This document shows, in pieces, positions 8,766 through 18,141 of a stretch of DNA of 64,000 nt; position 1 is the stretch's first letter, and each line of letters starts with the position of its first letter. The position numbers were made by a program, and so were the translations under genes. The stretch covers positions 1-64,000 of the forward strand of contig JAKSDQ010000153.1 in NCBI GenBank assembly GCA_022360015.1. The letters run 5' to 3'. This DNA is from Cytophagales bacterium (GTDB lineage: Bacteria; Bacteroidota; Bacteroidia; Cytophagales; Cyclobacteriaceae). The notes under the pieces were generated by a model. That model ran no database searches. It was given only the letters and a program-made list of their open reading frames with translations, and was not told the origin of the DNA.

Positions 8766-9736
8766 TAATCACCTAAAACCCTTGCCCAGAAAGCCTCCTG
8801 CTCTTCCTTTGCAGGCTGTTTTGCAGGCCGTACCAGGCGGAAACCTACGAAAGGGGAGTCAGTATTCCACCAATAGCTTTTAGGTATTTGGGGATCCCTT
8901 TCTTTCCACCTGTCGCTGGATTCGATACGGCATGCACAACGCACATCTTCCATATCATTATCCCACGAACCGCCACGAACCGTTCTGGGGTGCAGTTTGG
9001 TGGGTTTAATCCAGGGGTTTACCTCATTCATTTTTGCGAGTTGCATGTAGGCATCTTCCTGATACTGGTCCAGTGTCCATTCCGATACGTTGCCCAACAT
9101 ATCGTAAAGTCCCCAGGGATTAGACAATTTCTTGCCCACCTTTTTATAAGCTTCATTGCTGTTATCATAGTACCACGCGTGAGCATCCAGTTGCTCTGCC
9201 TCATCTCCGAAGTAATATCTGCCGGTGGTTCCGGCCCTGCAGGCATATTCCCATTCGGCTTCTGTGGGCAACCTGTAAAATACCCCTGTTTTTTCGCTGA
9301 GCCACCGGCAATATTGTAAAGCGGCAAATTGCGTCATACTGGCGGCCGGGAAACCGTCTTTGCCCATACCGAAAGTAGGATCCTCATAAGGCGGGCTAGG
9401 CCGTACTACAGCGTCCGCATTCCAGGATGGATTATTGGCAGTAGGTATATCCAAAGATTTATCCCTGAAAACATTATACTCTTCGAATGTTACTTCATAC
9501 GTGCCTATCCAAAAGGAATCAACCGCCACTTCAAACCGGGGGCCTTCATCCGGGGTACGATCCGGTTCGTTATCAGGACTGCCCATTAGGAAGGTGCCCC
9601 CCGGGATAAGCTTCATTTCAAAACTTATAACTGTTCCGGGAATGGTATCTACCCGTTGTTGAATACCGGATTGCCCGTTGGCTCCTGTTGTCATCAGCAA
9701 ACCGGTAAGCCATACTACTATCAATGTTTTATTCAT
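8765..9736 (-). CDS. SUMF1/formylglycine-generating-enzyme-like domain protein
   Basis: Exported protein of about 323 residues with a C-type-lectin-like SUMF1 domain. A signal peptide (MNKTLIVVWLTGLLMTTGANG) is followed by MKLIPGGTFLMGSPDNEPDR, YRLPTEAEWEYACRAGTTGR, YDMLGNVSEWTLDQY, RTVRGGSWDND and VGFRLVRPA, all hallmark motifs. The copper-binding cysteine pair of true formylglycine-generating enzymes is not clearly present after RGGSW, so I read it as a SUMF1-domain protein and do not claim sulfatase activation. A TTG at 9763 is an alternative start; ATG 9736 overlaps the YceI gene stop by 8 bp. Sulfatase remnants lie 3.5 kb away, so an old sulfatase link is conceivable but unproven. Confidence 0.88.
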   Translation of the reverse strand: MNKTLIVVWLTGLLMTTGANGQSGIQQRVDTIPGTVISFEMKLIPGGTFLMGSPDNEPDRTPDEGPRFEVAVDSFWIGTYEVTFEEYNVFRDKSLDIPTANNPSWNADAVVRPSPPYEDPTFGMGKDGFPAASMTQFAALQYCRWLSEKTGVFYRLPTEAEWEYACRAGTTGRYYFGDEAEQLDAHAWYYDNSNEAYKKVGKKLSNPWGLYDMLGNVSEWTLDQYQEDAYMQLAKMNEVNPWIKPTKLHPRTVRGGSWDNDMEDVRCACRIESSDRWKERDPQIPKSYWWNTDSPFVGFRLVRPAKQPAKEEQEAFWARVLGD

Positions 9737-10394
9737 CGCCTGTCTTTTTGTAGTGGAATACAAAGTTAACTACAATATCATCATGTGTTTTAATCTGTCC
9801 GAACATGGCACTGGGAGGTTCCATTTCAAAGTCAGTCATTTTAAGCTCCTTACTGACAGTCAGCATCATCACGCCCTTGTCGATGGTACCCTTGCCCGAC
9901 ACGGTGATGGGCTTATCTTTTCCAGCCATTGAAAGAATCCCCTTGGAACGGAAGTTAAAATCCCCGCTTTCCTGCATCTCACTTAAAACGGCAGGCTCTG
10001 TTTGTTTATAATCTATAAAAGGGTTTTCAGTAGATTTAAAAGCTGCATGGATTTTTTTATTCATAGTAGCCCCACGCCCACCGTCCATACTGTCTACCGG
10101 AATTTTAAAGGCAAACGCATCAATGGTGTTTTTGTCAGTTATCTGCAAAGTTTCGGGTATGCCTGTCAGGCCCGGACAGTCTGCTTTCCAATCATGCAGC
10201 GTCGATGTGCCTGTTATGTGCACCTCCGGCGGTGCACCGGGATCCAACTGCCAGCTTTTAGTTTGAGCAAACCCCGGTGAAGCGTAGCACAACAAAACAA
10301 TGATGGGAAGCAGCAACCTTGCAACAACCGCTTGAATTACCTTCCTTTTGTTATTTTCCTGTCTGAAATACCTGATAGAAATCATTTTAACCAT
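9729..10394 (-). CDS. YceI-like periplasmic protein
   Basis: Exported protein of 221 residues, first gene of the five-gene cassette. A long N-terminal region ends in a signal peptide (LLLPIIVLLCYASPGFAQ). The mature part starts SWQLDPGAPPEVHITG and contains STLHDWKADCPG, typical of YceI lipocalin-fold proteins, a family known to bind polyprenoid or other apolar ligands. The middle KDKPITVSGKGTIDKGVMML and the end VNFVFHYKK fit the beta-barrel pattern. In Bacteroidota, YceI genes are often found near redox genes, which suits the ApbE and oxidoreductase neighbours, but its ligand is unknown. Confidence 0.85.
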   Translation of the reverse strand: MVKMISIRYFRQENNKRKVIQAVVARLLLPIIVLLCYASPGFAQTKSWQLDPGAPPEVHITGTSTLHDWKADCPGLTGIPETLQITDKNTIDAFAFKIPVDSMDGGRGATMNKKIHAAFKSTENPFIDYKQTEPAVLSEMQESGDFNFRSKGILSMAGKDKPITVSGKGTIDKGVMMLTVSKELKMTDFEMEPPSAMFGQIKTHDDIVVNFVFHYKKTGDE

Positions 10395-10592
10395 AAATGA
10401 AAAATTAATTAATGCTTTTCCTGTTGAATTCTAATGAAAAAATAAGGCAAATTCAATGGTTTTCAGGAAAATTGTTCGCATTTAACAGATTGCCATACAA
10501 CATGTTTAAAAAACATTTTAATTGTGACCAGATCGTTAAAGCGCCTCTTATTTTATTAATCATTGTGTAATTTAATGTCTTTTATTCAAAAA

Positions 10593-12440
10593 TCACTCCT
10601 TTTTTAACCATATCCATTGAAACTTAATATCAGCGCCTTTCCGGGGGTGCACTTCTACCTGTACATCATAAAGGCCGGATCCGGCAAAATTGATCTTTCC
10701 CAGGGTGGTGGCATTAAAGCTGTCAATTACCCAATCCGAATTTGGTTCCCCTACGGTTTTTCCGGTAGGTTGAACCTGGTGTTCCAAAGTTGTTCCGGCT
10801 GTGTTAACCACGATTTTTCCGATAGCCTCCTTGCCCTGAAAGCTATATGATGCATCCATTTTGTAAGAGCCCGGTTCATCGATAAATAGCTGCCATTGAT
10901 AGGTGCTTTGATCTTTTACCACCACATGTGCCAGAATAGAGCCACGGCGTGCTGCTTTTTCGAGGGTGGTGTTACCCTTTGAAGCAGTCCGGTTATCAGG
11001 GGTTAAAGAAAAACCACCGGACACAGACCGGGCCACCAAACCCGGAACAATTTCAGGTTCCCGGTCATATTCGACAACGACCACAGAAATCAACGGATCA
11101 GGTGGCTGATTGGGTAGCTTCAACTGAGTTACCATCTCATGATGTGCAAAGGGGAAGCCGGTCTGTAGCTTATCTGCCAAAACATAAACTTGTGACGGGC
11201 GTGTTCTGACCCCTGTAAGGGTTAGTTCTTTATCAATAGGCCAATTAAAAATATGCAGATATAATAAGTGTTTCCCTGCCGCTGTCTTTTTATAAGTAAT
11301 CCTGCCCCAGTCATGCAGATCCTTTCTGAGATTAAAAGCCTCGCTATTATAAATCGACGCTCCATTTACAGCCAGCCAATGCCCCATTTCTTTAAGCCTC
11401 CCGGATATTTCAAAGGGTACCTCTCCATTAGCCCGGGGGCCGATATTGAGCATAAAATTACCATTCAGGGATACATTATTGATCAGTGATTGTAAAAGTG
11501 TGGTAGTGGATTTCCATTCCGTATCCCGGGCGTGGAATCCCCAGGAATGAGCCACAGTGGCCGATGTTTGCCAGGGGTGATCTTTTTTATTGCTGCCTAA
11601 CTGATTATCTCCCAAAGTTTGAAAATCAATATCCTTGTCCTCTGCTACTGACAGTCCCAATCTGGAATTGACCAAACAATTGGGCTGTATTTCCCTGATA
11701 AGTTTTTTCAACTGTAATAATTGTGCTTTGCTAACGACCGTTTTCGAATGGTGTACCCACATATCAAACCAAATGAGGCCAATTTCTCCATATCCGGTTA
11801 ACAATTCCCGCATTTGGGGCATGACCTTTTCCTGCCAGTAGCGGTCATAGGTTTCATTGGAAAGGCCGGTAATTTCCCTGGTATGGTCCCAACTGTCAGG
11901 ATGCTCCCAATCGACCCAATGGGAATAGTATAAACCCAGTCGTAAGCCGTGTTTTCTACAGGCTTCAGCCAGTTCCCTGATAATGTCCCTGCCTGGATCG
12001 GTATGTTTTGCCACAGTATAGTCACTTGCCTTGCTATCCCAAAGTGCAAACCCGTCATGGTGTTTGGCTGTGATAGTAACATATTTCATGCCTGATTGTT
12101 TGGCCAGGATAACCCACTGCTCAGGGTCGATTTCATCCCATTTGAACCTATCCAGCAGGGTAAGGTATTCTTCCTTACTAATGCGGTTGCGGTAGCGAAT
12201 CCATTCGGCGTAGTTATTGTTATTACGAAGCTTTTCACCTTTCCAAAAACCCTCGGCACCGCTGTAAACGCCCCAATGGATAAACATGCCAAATCGGGCG
12301 TCGACAAACCATGCTGCCCGGTCGTTGGCAAGCTTTTGTCCGTAAGCTTCCATGTCCATGGACAGGCAAAAGGAAAAAGCAACGATTATCACCCGCTTCG
12401 TGATGGAATTGCGCAGAACCCGAAAACAAGAATTTCTCAT
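10593..12440 (-). CDS. Alpha-L-fucosidase, GH29, with C-terminal accessory region
   Basis: Secreted GH29 retaining alpha-L-fucosidase, 615 residues, longer than the usual 450-500. A signal region (VIIVAFSFCLSMDMEAYG) precedes the catalytic barrel: ARFGMFIHWGVYS (about 48-60), ITAKHHDGFALWDSK (123-137), GLRLGLYYSHW and GLIWFDMW with the expected nucleophile Asp226. NVSLNGNFMLNIGPRANGE closes the barrel. The extra ~130 residues at the C-terminus look like a beta-sandwich or carbohydrate-binding domain (GSYKMDASYSFQGKEAIGKI). It stands about 400 bp downstream of SusD B and a strong hairpin separates the two, so it may be transcribed partly on its own. Its product would be free L-fucose. Confidence 0.93.
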   Translation of the reverse strand: MRNSCFRVLRNSITKRVIIVAFSFCLSMDMEAYGQKLANDRAAWFVDARFGMFIHWGVYSGAEGFWKGEKLRNNNNYAEWIRYRNRISKEEYLTLLDRFKWDEIDPEQWVILAKQSGMKYVTITAKHHDGFALWDSKASDYTVAKHTDPGRDIIRELAEACRKHGLRLGLYYSHWVDWEHPDSWDHTREITGLSNETYDRYWQEKVMPQMRELLTGYGEIGLIWFDMWVHHSKTVVSKAQLLQLKKLIREIQPNCLVNSRLGLSVAEDKDIDFQTLGDNQLGSNKKDHPWQTSATVAHSWGFHARDTEWKSTTTLLQSLINNVSLNGNFMLNIGPRANGEVPFEISGRLKEMGHWLAVNGASIYNSEAFNLRKDLHDWGRITYKKTAAGKHLLYLHIFNWPIDKELTLTGVRTRPSQVYVLADKLQTGFPFAHHEMVTQLKLPNQPPDPLISVVVVEYDREPEIVPGLVARSVSGGFSLTPDNRTASKGNTTLEKAARRGSILAHVVVKDQSTYQWQLFIDEPGSYKMDASYSFQGKEAIGKIVVNTAGTTLEHQVQPTGKTVGEPNSDWVIDSFNATTLGKINFAGSGLYDVQVEVHPRKGADIKFQWIWLKKE

Positions 12441-12660
12441 TTTAGATGACTCGATAGTCGTGACTCGTTAAAATCCGAACCTGCAATTTGGCCAATAATT
12501 ACCGTTCTATCCACCAATCTCTATGCACAATATGATGATTTCTTTGCATTAATCCCGTAGTAGTTCGTTTAATTTGCTGGTTGTTAAAGAAAAATCACCA
12601 ACAGGATTTTGTATAAAAGAAATATACATCGAACATGGACCTGCATCTGCTCCAACTGAG

Positions 12661-12715
12661 GCGGCATCGGATCCGGCAAGTAAGCTGCTTATGGAATTGC
12701 CGGGCCCGATGCCGC
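12661..12715. terminator. Long inverted repeat downstream of SusD B
   Basis: GCGGCATCGGATCCGGCAA (12661-12679) and TTGCCGGGCCCGATGCCGC (12697-12715) pair over 19 bases with one two-base mismatch and a 17-nt loop. A T-containing stretch (TTTAGTTT) follows on the plus strand; the minus strand has no U tract. It lies 130 bp past the SusD stop and probably marks or protects the end of the locus B transcript. The rest of 12441-12844 is non-coding: the GH29 upstream region, including GACTCG repeated at about 12445-12465, and nothing else I recognise. Confidence 0.55.
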
Positions 12716-12844
12716 TTTAGTTTAAGGTTTTAAATGCTCATAAAATCCGGAAGACCTCCCAAGCCATTTCTATCATAGAAGTTGGCATTTTAGCATACAC
12801 TAAGGTCAGAATAAGTTAAAAAAACAAGCTTTTATTAGCGGCAA

Positions 12845-14509
12845 TCAATCTACATCTAAGCCTAAATTAGGGTTTATTTCTATTTCACTATCCGGTATGG
12901 GCCACCTGTCATCTATGCCTGGCCGGAAACTTTTAGAGGTGACATACCATCGGTCATGGGGATCATCGATCGAACCATTTTTTCTTAAATTCTCAGCTCC
13001 GGGAAATGGCCCTCCATAAAAATCACCTTGAAGTATATCTTTGGCCCTGTCCCACCGTAATAAATCCCAGTATCTATGGCCTTCCAGTGCCAGTTCATTA
13101 CGCCTTTCTCTTCTTAAGATCACCCTAAGCAGCGTAGGGTCTGTTTCCGTAACCGGCGGCATATTAACCGACGCCCGGCCTCTTACCTGATTGATGGTCG
13201 CATCAAGAAGTCCCTGATCAATAGGGTCTCCGGCTTCCAGCTTTGCCTCGAGGTAAGTTAACAATACCTCGGCATATCGAACGATGGGAATGTCAGCAGG
13301 TGCTCTGCGAAGGTCGCCCTTGTAATCCCAATCCATAAATTTGGCCAACCCAAATCCTGTACGAGTGGCTTGTTTGTTGGTGGTAAGCCTATCGATGGAA
13401 TTGACAGAATCAGGATGAGAAATGTACTTGAATCCCGGGCCAAATTCCACCCCATTGACAAGGACATTATAACTTAACCGGGGATCTCTGTCCTTTGTCA
13501 AATCAGCGGGGTCGTACCGGGGATCGGCAAAATCAAACGGAGTACCGTCATTAAACTCGTAAGATTCAACCAAACTTCCTAATGGGTTAACAATGTGCCA
13601 CCCGCCTATTATCGCAGGTCCTGCATTTTGCTGCAGGCCGTTACCGAACAAATCTTCAATGTAGGGCATGGTAAAAATTATCTCCTTGCTCTGCTCGTTT
13701 TTACCATTGAATAGTGTAACATAATCAGGATCAATCAGATTATCCCCAAAGTCGATGACGGTTTTATAGGTAGCTGCCGCCTCGCCGAATCTGCGATCAG
13801 CCATTTGTGTTCTTCCCAGGTATGCCAAAGCAGCCTGCTTGGAGGCACGGCCAAATTCCCCGGATGGCATATCATTGTATCTGGGTAAATTGTTTGTGGC
13901 ATCGGTCAATTCATCGATGACAAATTGAATTATCTCCCTTTTAGGTGATTTTACTACTTCAAAGGACTCCTCAAGCGTAAGGGTTCTTGTAATTAATGGA
14001 ACAGCACCATAGGTCTGAGATAAATAATAATACTGCACCGCCCTGACAAAGCGGGCTTCCGCAGTCATACGAGCTTTGGTTTCATCGGATATAGGCGCCA
14101 ACTCGATATTTTCAAGAAAGAAATTGCTACGGGCAATTTTCTCATAGGTTCTGTCCCACATGCGCCTGACCTCTGCTGTATTTGAGGCCAGCATTGTACC
14201 ATTGGTCAACCTGTTTACCGGCGAATTATCGCCCCGTCGATCATAGGAATTGTCTGTAGCACCTTCCAATAAAACCGTGGCTGTGTAACTCCACCAATCT
14301 GTAAAGCCGGCACTTGCCGTACCGGCAGTTTCACCTTTGTACACGGCAGTCAATGCCAGCATTGTATTGGTTTCGGAGACCCAGAAATTTTCACTGGCAA
14401 ATCGATCCAACGGCGACCGCTCCAGTTCATCGGAACACGATAGGAAAAGGCCGGTTACAACCAATGAAGATATGATGCGTGTTATTTTTCTTTTGAATAA
14501 AAATTTCAT
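12845..14509 (-). CDS. SusD/RagB-family surface glycan-binding lipoprotein, locus B
   Basis: Outer-membrane lipoprotein that caps the SusC barrel and binds the glycan, about 554 residues. The signal peptide ends in a lipobox (VTGLFLSCSDELERSPLDRF). SusD features include RFVRAVQYYYLSQTYGAVPL in the TPR region, the substrate domain, and the C-terminal RRERRNELALEGHRYWDLLR motif followed by DDRWPIPDSEIEINPNLG. The ATG at 14509 is preferred over 14530, which lies inside the end of SusC; this leaves a 10-bp gap to the SusC stop. The gene is the downstream partner in the SusCD pair. Confidence 0.93.
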   Translation of the reverse strand: MKFLFKRKITRIISSLVVTGLFLSCSDELERSPLDRFASENFWVSETNTMLALTAVYKGETAGTASAGFTDWWSYTATVLLEGATDNSYDRRGDNSPVNRLTNGTMLASNTAEVRRMWDRTYEKIARSNFFLENIELAPISDETKARMTAEARFVRAVQYYYLSQTYGAVPLITRTLTLEESFEVVKSPKREIIQFVIDELTDATNNLPRYNDMPSGEFGRASKQAALAYLGRTQMADRRFGEAAATYKTVIDFGDNLIDPDYVTLFNGKNEQSKEIIFTMPYIEDLFGNGLQQNAGPAIIGGWHIVNPLGSLVESYEFNDGTPFDFADPRYDPADLTKDRDPRLSYNVLVNGVEFGPGFKYISHPDSVNSIDRLTTNKQATRTGFGLAKFMDWDYKGDLRRAPADIPIVRYAEVLLTYLEAKLEAGDPIDQGLLDATINQVRGRASVNMPPVTETDPTLLRVILRRERRNELALEGHRYWDLLRWDRAKDILQGDFYGGPFPGAENLRKNGSIDDPHDRWYVTSKSFRPGIDDRWPIPDSEIEINPNLGLDVD

Positions 14510-14519
14510 GGTTTTGAGA

Positions 14520-17500
14520 TTAAAAGTCAATTTTTACACCTAACGTATAGTTTGCCATAATCGGGTAGTAATTCATCGTAGCATTAATTTCCGGATCCCA
14601 ACCTTTTCTATAGTTATGAATGTTGATTAAATTTTCACCGCTGGCACGCAGTTGTACACCGCGAAGACCAATGGATTCCAAAATAGATGTTGGCAAATCA
14701 TAGGTCAATTGAATGTTTCTGACTTTCAAATAGGCGGCATCCGATAACCAAAAAGTCGACATTTGAGAATTGGGTACGCCTCCATTGGGGATAATTTCCA
14801 ACCTTGGGTATCCGGCATTGCGATTAGGGCTTTCCGCCCTCCATCTTTCTTCCGCCTGCCATCTCTGGATATTTCCCTGATTTACAAAAGCAAGCCCGGC
14901 CGTTCCTCCCATGAGACCATCTACACCTGAAACACCCTGAATTAAAATATTCAGGCCCAATCCTTTATAAACGGCTCCTAAATTAATACCATAAGAGACT
15001 TTCGGTATTCTGCTGCCAATGACCGTTCGATCGTATATAGCATCGACCTTCCCATCGGGTACGCCATCAGGGCCATTGATATCTTTATAACGTATATCTC
15101 CGGGGAGTCCGTTTTGATTAGGTCCATTGCTATTGACCTCACGCTGATCGGGATAGTTAGCGATATCTTCCTCATCTACGAAAAGCCCATCAGCGACAAA
15201 ACCATAGTAATTTTGAAGCGGGTGTCCTACGTATGTATTGCCATTGGCAATCAAACCATTCAGTAGTTCAACGCCTGCGCTCCCCAAATCTAACACTTCA
15301 TTATTTAAAAAGGTTGCGTTGGCAGAAATGGAATATTCAAAATCGCCCAGTTTGTGTGTATGTCCTAAGCCGAATTCCCAGCCTTCATTCAACACAGTGC
15401 CCGCGTTTGTGACTCCCACTGTAAAACCTAAAGTCTGAGGGACACTTCCGGTTTGTTCAAGCAAGGCATCCTTGGTCTTTTTATTAAAGTAAGTTGCACT
15501 AAAATTTATCATGCCACCCCAAAGTGTTGTTTCTATACCAATATCGAGCATCTCCTGGGTCTCCCAGGTGATATTCGGATCAGGGATCCGGACGACAGCC
15601 AGTCCTGTGCTTATTGTGCCCCCGAAGCCATAGTTGTAGTTTTGTGTAACATCCAGAGGGCTACTGTTTGTAAGAAGGCTTTGATAAGGATAGAGCCCAC
15701 CGGCTTCTTCATTCACCTGGTTGTTTCCCACCTGCCCCCATGAGGCTTTTAATTTCAACTCATCCACCCAGTTTACAGTATTCTTCATAAAGTTTTCCTG
15801 GGAAATTCTCCAGCCGGCAGCAAGAGAGGGAAAGGTAGCGTATCTATTGTCGGATCTAAACCCTGAAAATCCATCGTGTCTTACTACAGCCTCTATCAAA
15901 TACTTATTTTGATAGCTATAACGCAATCTTGCAAAATAAGAATCCATGGCCCACTCGGAAGCAGTACCACCATTTTGAGATCCTTCTACTTCTCCTGCAT
16001 CGAGTTCGGTAAGATCGTTGCTTGGAAATCCAATCCTGACCGCCGTCAATAGGTCGGATTCCTGAAACTCATACGTGTGTGCTGCCAACAGGCTGATCTG
16101 GTGGTCATCCAGTAATTTGTAGTATTCCAATATTTGCTGAAATGTCAGATAAGTGTAACCGTCCCTTCTTATGTTTTGCTGTGCCGGCCCCAAAAGAATA
16201 TCCTGGGCTATTAATTGGGTTGCCTCAAATCTTTGCTCTTTCGCTTCCACAGCATTATAGCCCCCGATCATAGAAAATGTCAGGTCTTTTAAAATATTCA
16301 GGTCATATTTCATGTTTATGCCTACTTCGTTTTCTTTTCGTTCATAAAAAGAGTCACTATTTACCCAGGACGCGGGTGTTCCTGACTGTTCAAACCCTAC
16401 ACCCCAATCTCCGTTTTGAAGTTTGATAGGAAAAATAGCAGGAAATCGAACAGACTGACCAATAATATTGAGCATGTTAGAACCATTGCCTACCGGGGGA
16501 CCAGAGGGTTGTTCATCCTTCGAGAATCTGCCTTGCAGCCTGGTACTCAATTTCATTTTATCGCCCAGGTTCGAAATTAAGTTTAAATTCAGGTTATATC
16601 TTTTGTAGTTGTTTTCCGGCACCAGGCCTCCTTGGTCCAAATAACCCAATCCCAACAAATAATTGGTATTACCCACTTTGTTGGCTACGGATAAGTTATG
16701 GCTTGTCAAAACGGCCCTGTCTTTGAGTACGGCTGATCGAAAATCACTATTAGGATAATTATCCGGATCGGTACCATTGCGAAATAATGCTATCTCGGCC
16801 TCAGAGTAAGCAGGGCCCAACCCATCATTCTCGTTGGCCTCGTTCAAAAGTTCTGCATATTCCCAGGAGTTAACATATTCCGGAAATTCAGTGGGGACTT
16901 GAATGCCTACGAATCCATTATACGAGACACTCAGCCTGTCTTCCGTGCCTGTTTTGGTCGTGACCAATATCACGCCATTTGCGGCCCTTGCACCATAAAT
17001 AGCTGAAGCTGAAGCATCTTTCAGTACAGAAATACTTTCAATAATATTCGGGTTAATATCATTAAAAGATGAAGTGGGAATGCCATCGACCAAGATCAGT
17101 GCCGCATTGGAAGAGTTTACCGAGTTAACCCCTCTCACCTGGATTTCTCCTCCCAAATCACCAGGTTGTCCGGATCTTTGAATAACGGTCACCCCCGGCA
17201 CCTGACCAGTGAGTGCCTGTCTTAACTGGGCAACCGGTCTGTCGTTGATTTTGTTTGCTTCAATCTGGGCTACCGATCCTACCAGCTTTGTCTTTTCCTG
17301 TGTTCCATAACCCACAACCACTATTTCCGAAAGTGTTTCAATATCAGGCGCAAGACTTATATTAATAATGTTTCTTCCCGTAATTTCAATTTCTTCGGTT
17401 AAATACCCTACATAAGAAAAAATCAAGGTAGTTGTCTCATCGGGTACATTAACTGAATAATTTCCTTCAATATCCGAAATAACTCCTATCTCTGTTCCTT

Positions 17501-17984
17501 TGGCAAACACATTTACCCCTGGAAGACCTGTCCCATTTTCATCGGTCACTTTTCCTGAAATTATACGATCAATAAAATCTTGATCTATCAATAACCCTTC
17601 CATAGCGCTCCCATTTTCCTCTTCTTTTTTTGTGACATGAATGGTTTCATCAATCCTTGTGAAGCACAAACGAGTAGTTTTGGCGATTTTTCTAAGCAAG
17701 TCTGCCAATGATAAATTTGTCTTGCCAAAATTCAGCTTTTGCTTTTGATGAATGGCTTTTCTCTTGTAAGAAAATTTGAACGCGGTCAGTTCTTCAATGA
17801 TATCAAATGCCTCTTCTACCGAGACCTCATTGAACGCAATGCCAACCTGGATATTTTCAAGACTGACTCGCTGCGCTTTGCCAGTTCCGGCAAACAATAA
17901 AGAATAAAACAGGGATTGCAGAACTATGCCAAAAACAGCGTATTTGGACATAATTAAAAATTTTTTCCGTAATTTTATATGCAT
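14520..17984 (-). CDS. SusC/RagA-type TonB-dependent transporter with STN domain, locus B
   Basis: Complete outer-membrane TonB-dependent importer, 1154 residues. In order: signal sequence, STN domain (about 45-110), CarboxypepD-reg-like domain with GKVTDENGTGLPGVNVFAKG (about 140-215), plug from EIVVVGYGTQEKTKLVGSV to KDASASAIYGARAANGVI, and a 22-strand-type barrel ending in the aromatic C-terminus YTLGVKIDF. The STN domain implies signalling to the FecR encoded upstream. Its N-terminus is close to that of the locus A transporter, and the two FecR-SusC gaps carry matching hairpins, so A and B are probably related by duplication. Confidence 0.95.
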   Translation of the reverse strand: MHIKLRKKFLIMSKYAVFGIVLQSLFYSLLFAGTGKAQRVSLENIQVGIAFNEVSVEEAFDIIEELTAFKFSYKRKAIHQKQKLNFGKTNLSLADLLRKIAKTTRLCFTRIDETIHVTKKEEENGSAMEGLLIDQDFIDRIISGKVTDENGTGLPGVNVFAKGTEIGVISDIEGNYSVNVPDETTTLIFSYVGYLTEEIEITGRNIINISLAPDIETLSEIVVVGYGTQEKTKLVGSVAQIEANKINDRPVAQLRQALTGQVPGVTVIQRSGQPGDLGGEIQVRGVNSVNSSNAALILVDGIPTSSFNDINPNIIESISVLKDASASAIYGARAANGVILVTTKTGTEDRLSVSYNGFVGIQVPTEFPEYVNSWEYAELLNEANENDGLGPAYSEAEIALFRNGTDPDNYPNSDFRSAVLKDRAVLTSHNLSVANKVGNTNYLLGLGYLDQGGLVPENNYKRYNLNLNLISNLGDKMKLSTRLQGRFSKDEQPSGPPVGNGSNMLNIIGQSVRFPAIFPIKLQNGDWGVGFEQSGTPASWVNSDSFYERKENEVGINMKYDLNILKDLTFSMIGGYNAVEAKEQRFEATQLIAQDILLGPAQQNIRRDGYTYLTFQQILEYYKLLDDHQISLLAAHTYEFQESDLLTAVRIGFPSNDLTELDAGEVEGSQNGGTASEWAMDSYFARLRYSYQNKYLIEAVVRHDGFSGFRSDNRYATFPSLAAGWRISQENFMKNTVNWVDELKLKASWGQVGNNQVNEEAGGLYPYQSLLTNSSPLDVTQNYNYGFGGTISTGLAVVRIPDPNITWETQEMLDIGIETTLWGGMINFSATYFNKKTKDALLEQTGSVPQTLGFTVGVTNAGTVLNEGWEFGLGHTHKLGDFEYSISANATFLNNEVLDLGSAGVELLNGLIANGNTYVGHPLQNYYGFVADGLFVDEEDIANYPDQREVNSNGPNQNGLPGDIRYKDINGPDGVPDGKVDAIYDRTVIGSRIPKVSYGINLGAVYKGLGLNILIQGVSGVDGLMGGTAGLAFVNQGNIQRWQAEERWRAESPNRNAGYPRLEIIPNGGVPNSQMSTFWLSDAAYLKVRNIQLTYDLPTSILESIGLRGVQLRASGENLINIHNYRKGWDPEINATMNYYPIMANYTLGVKIDF

Positions 17985-18028
17985 AATTTTCGTTTTTGGT
18001 AAATTAATTTATCAAGAACACAATCAAT

Positions 18029-18083
18029 CTCACGACTGCTGAACAAGCCATCGCACAATGTCTAATCAGCAGCGTGAGTTTTT
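18029..18083 (+). terminator. Plus-strand hairpin with T5 in the FecR-SusC gap, locus B
   Basis: CTCACGACTGCTGA (18029-18042) pairs with TCAGCAGCGTGAG (18066-18078) with one bulge; TTTTT follows at 18079-18083 on the plus strand only. The loop has AAGCCATCGCACAATGT, close to AAGCCATTCCCCAATGT in the locus A hairpin, whereas the stems differ in sequence but not in pairing. This supports a conserved RNA structure, probably the 3' end of an antisense RNA. Confidence 0.6.
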
Positions 18084-18141
18084 AGGTACACGTTATCTCG
18101 ATTTGTTTTAACTTGAGTCGATATTTATCATAGCTTAAAAT

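Noticed and set aside
8765-9736. Calling the SUMF1-like protein a true sulfatase-activating formylglycine-generating enzyme
   Set aside because: The active-site cysteine pair expected after RGGSW is not clearly present, and no intact sulfatase is in the window.
10451-10475. Plus-strand GGCAAATTCAATGG resembling the reverse of the shared upstream element
   Set aside because: Only a short core matches and the orientation differs from the three good copies; likely chance in AT-rich DNA.
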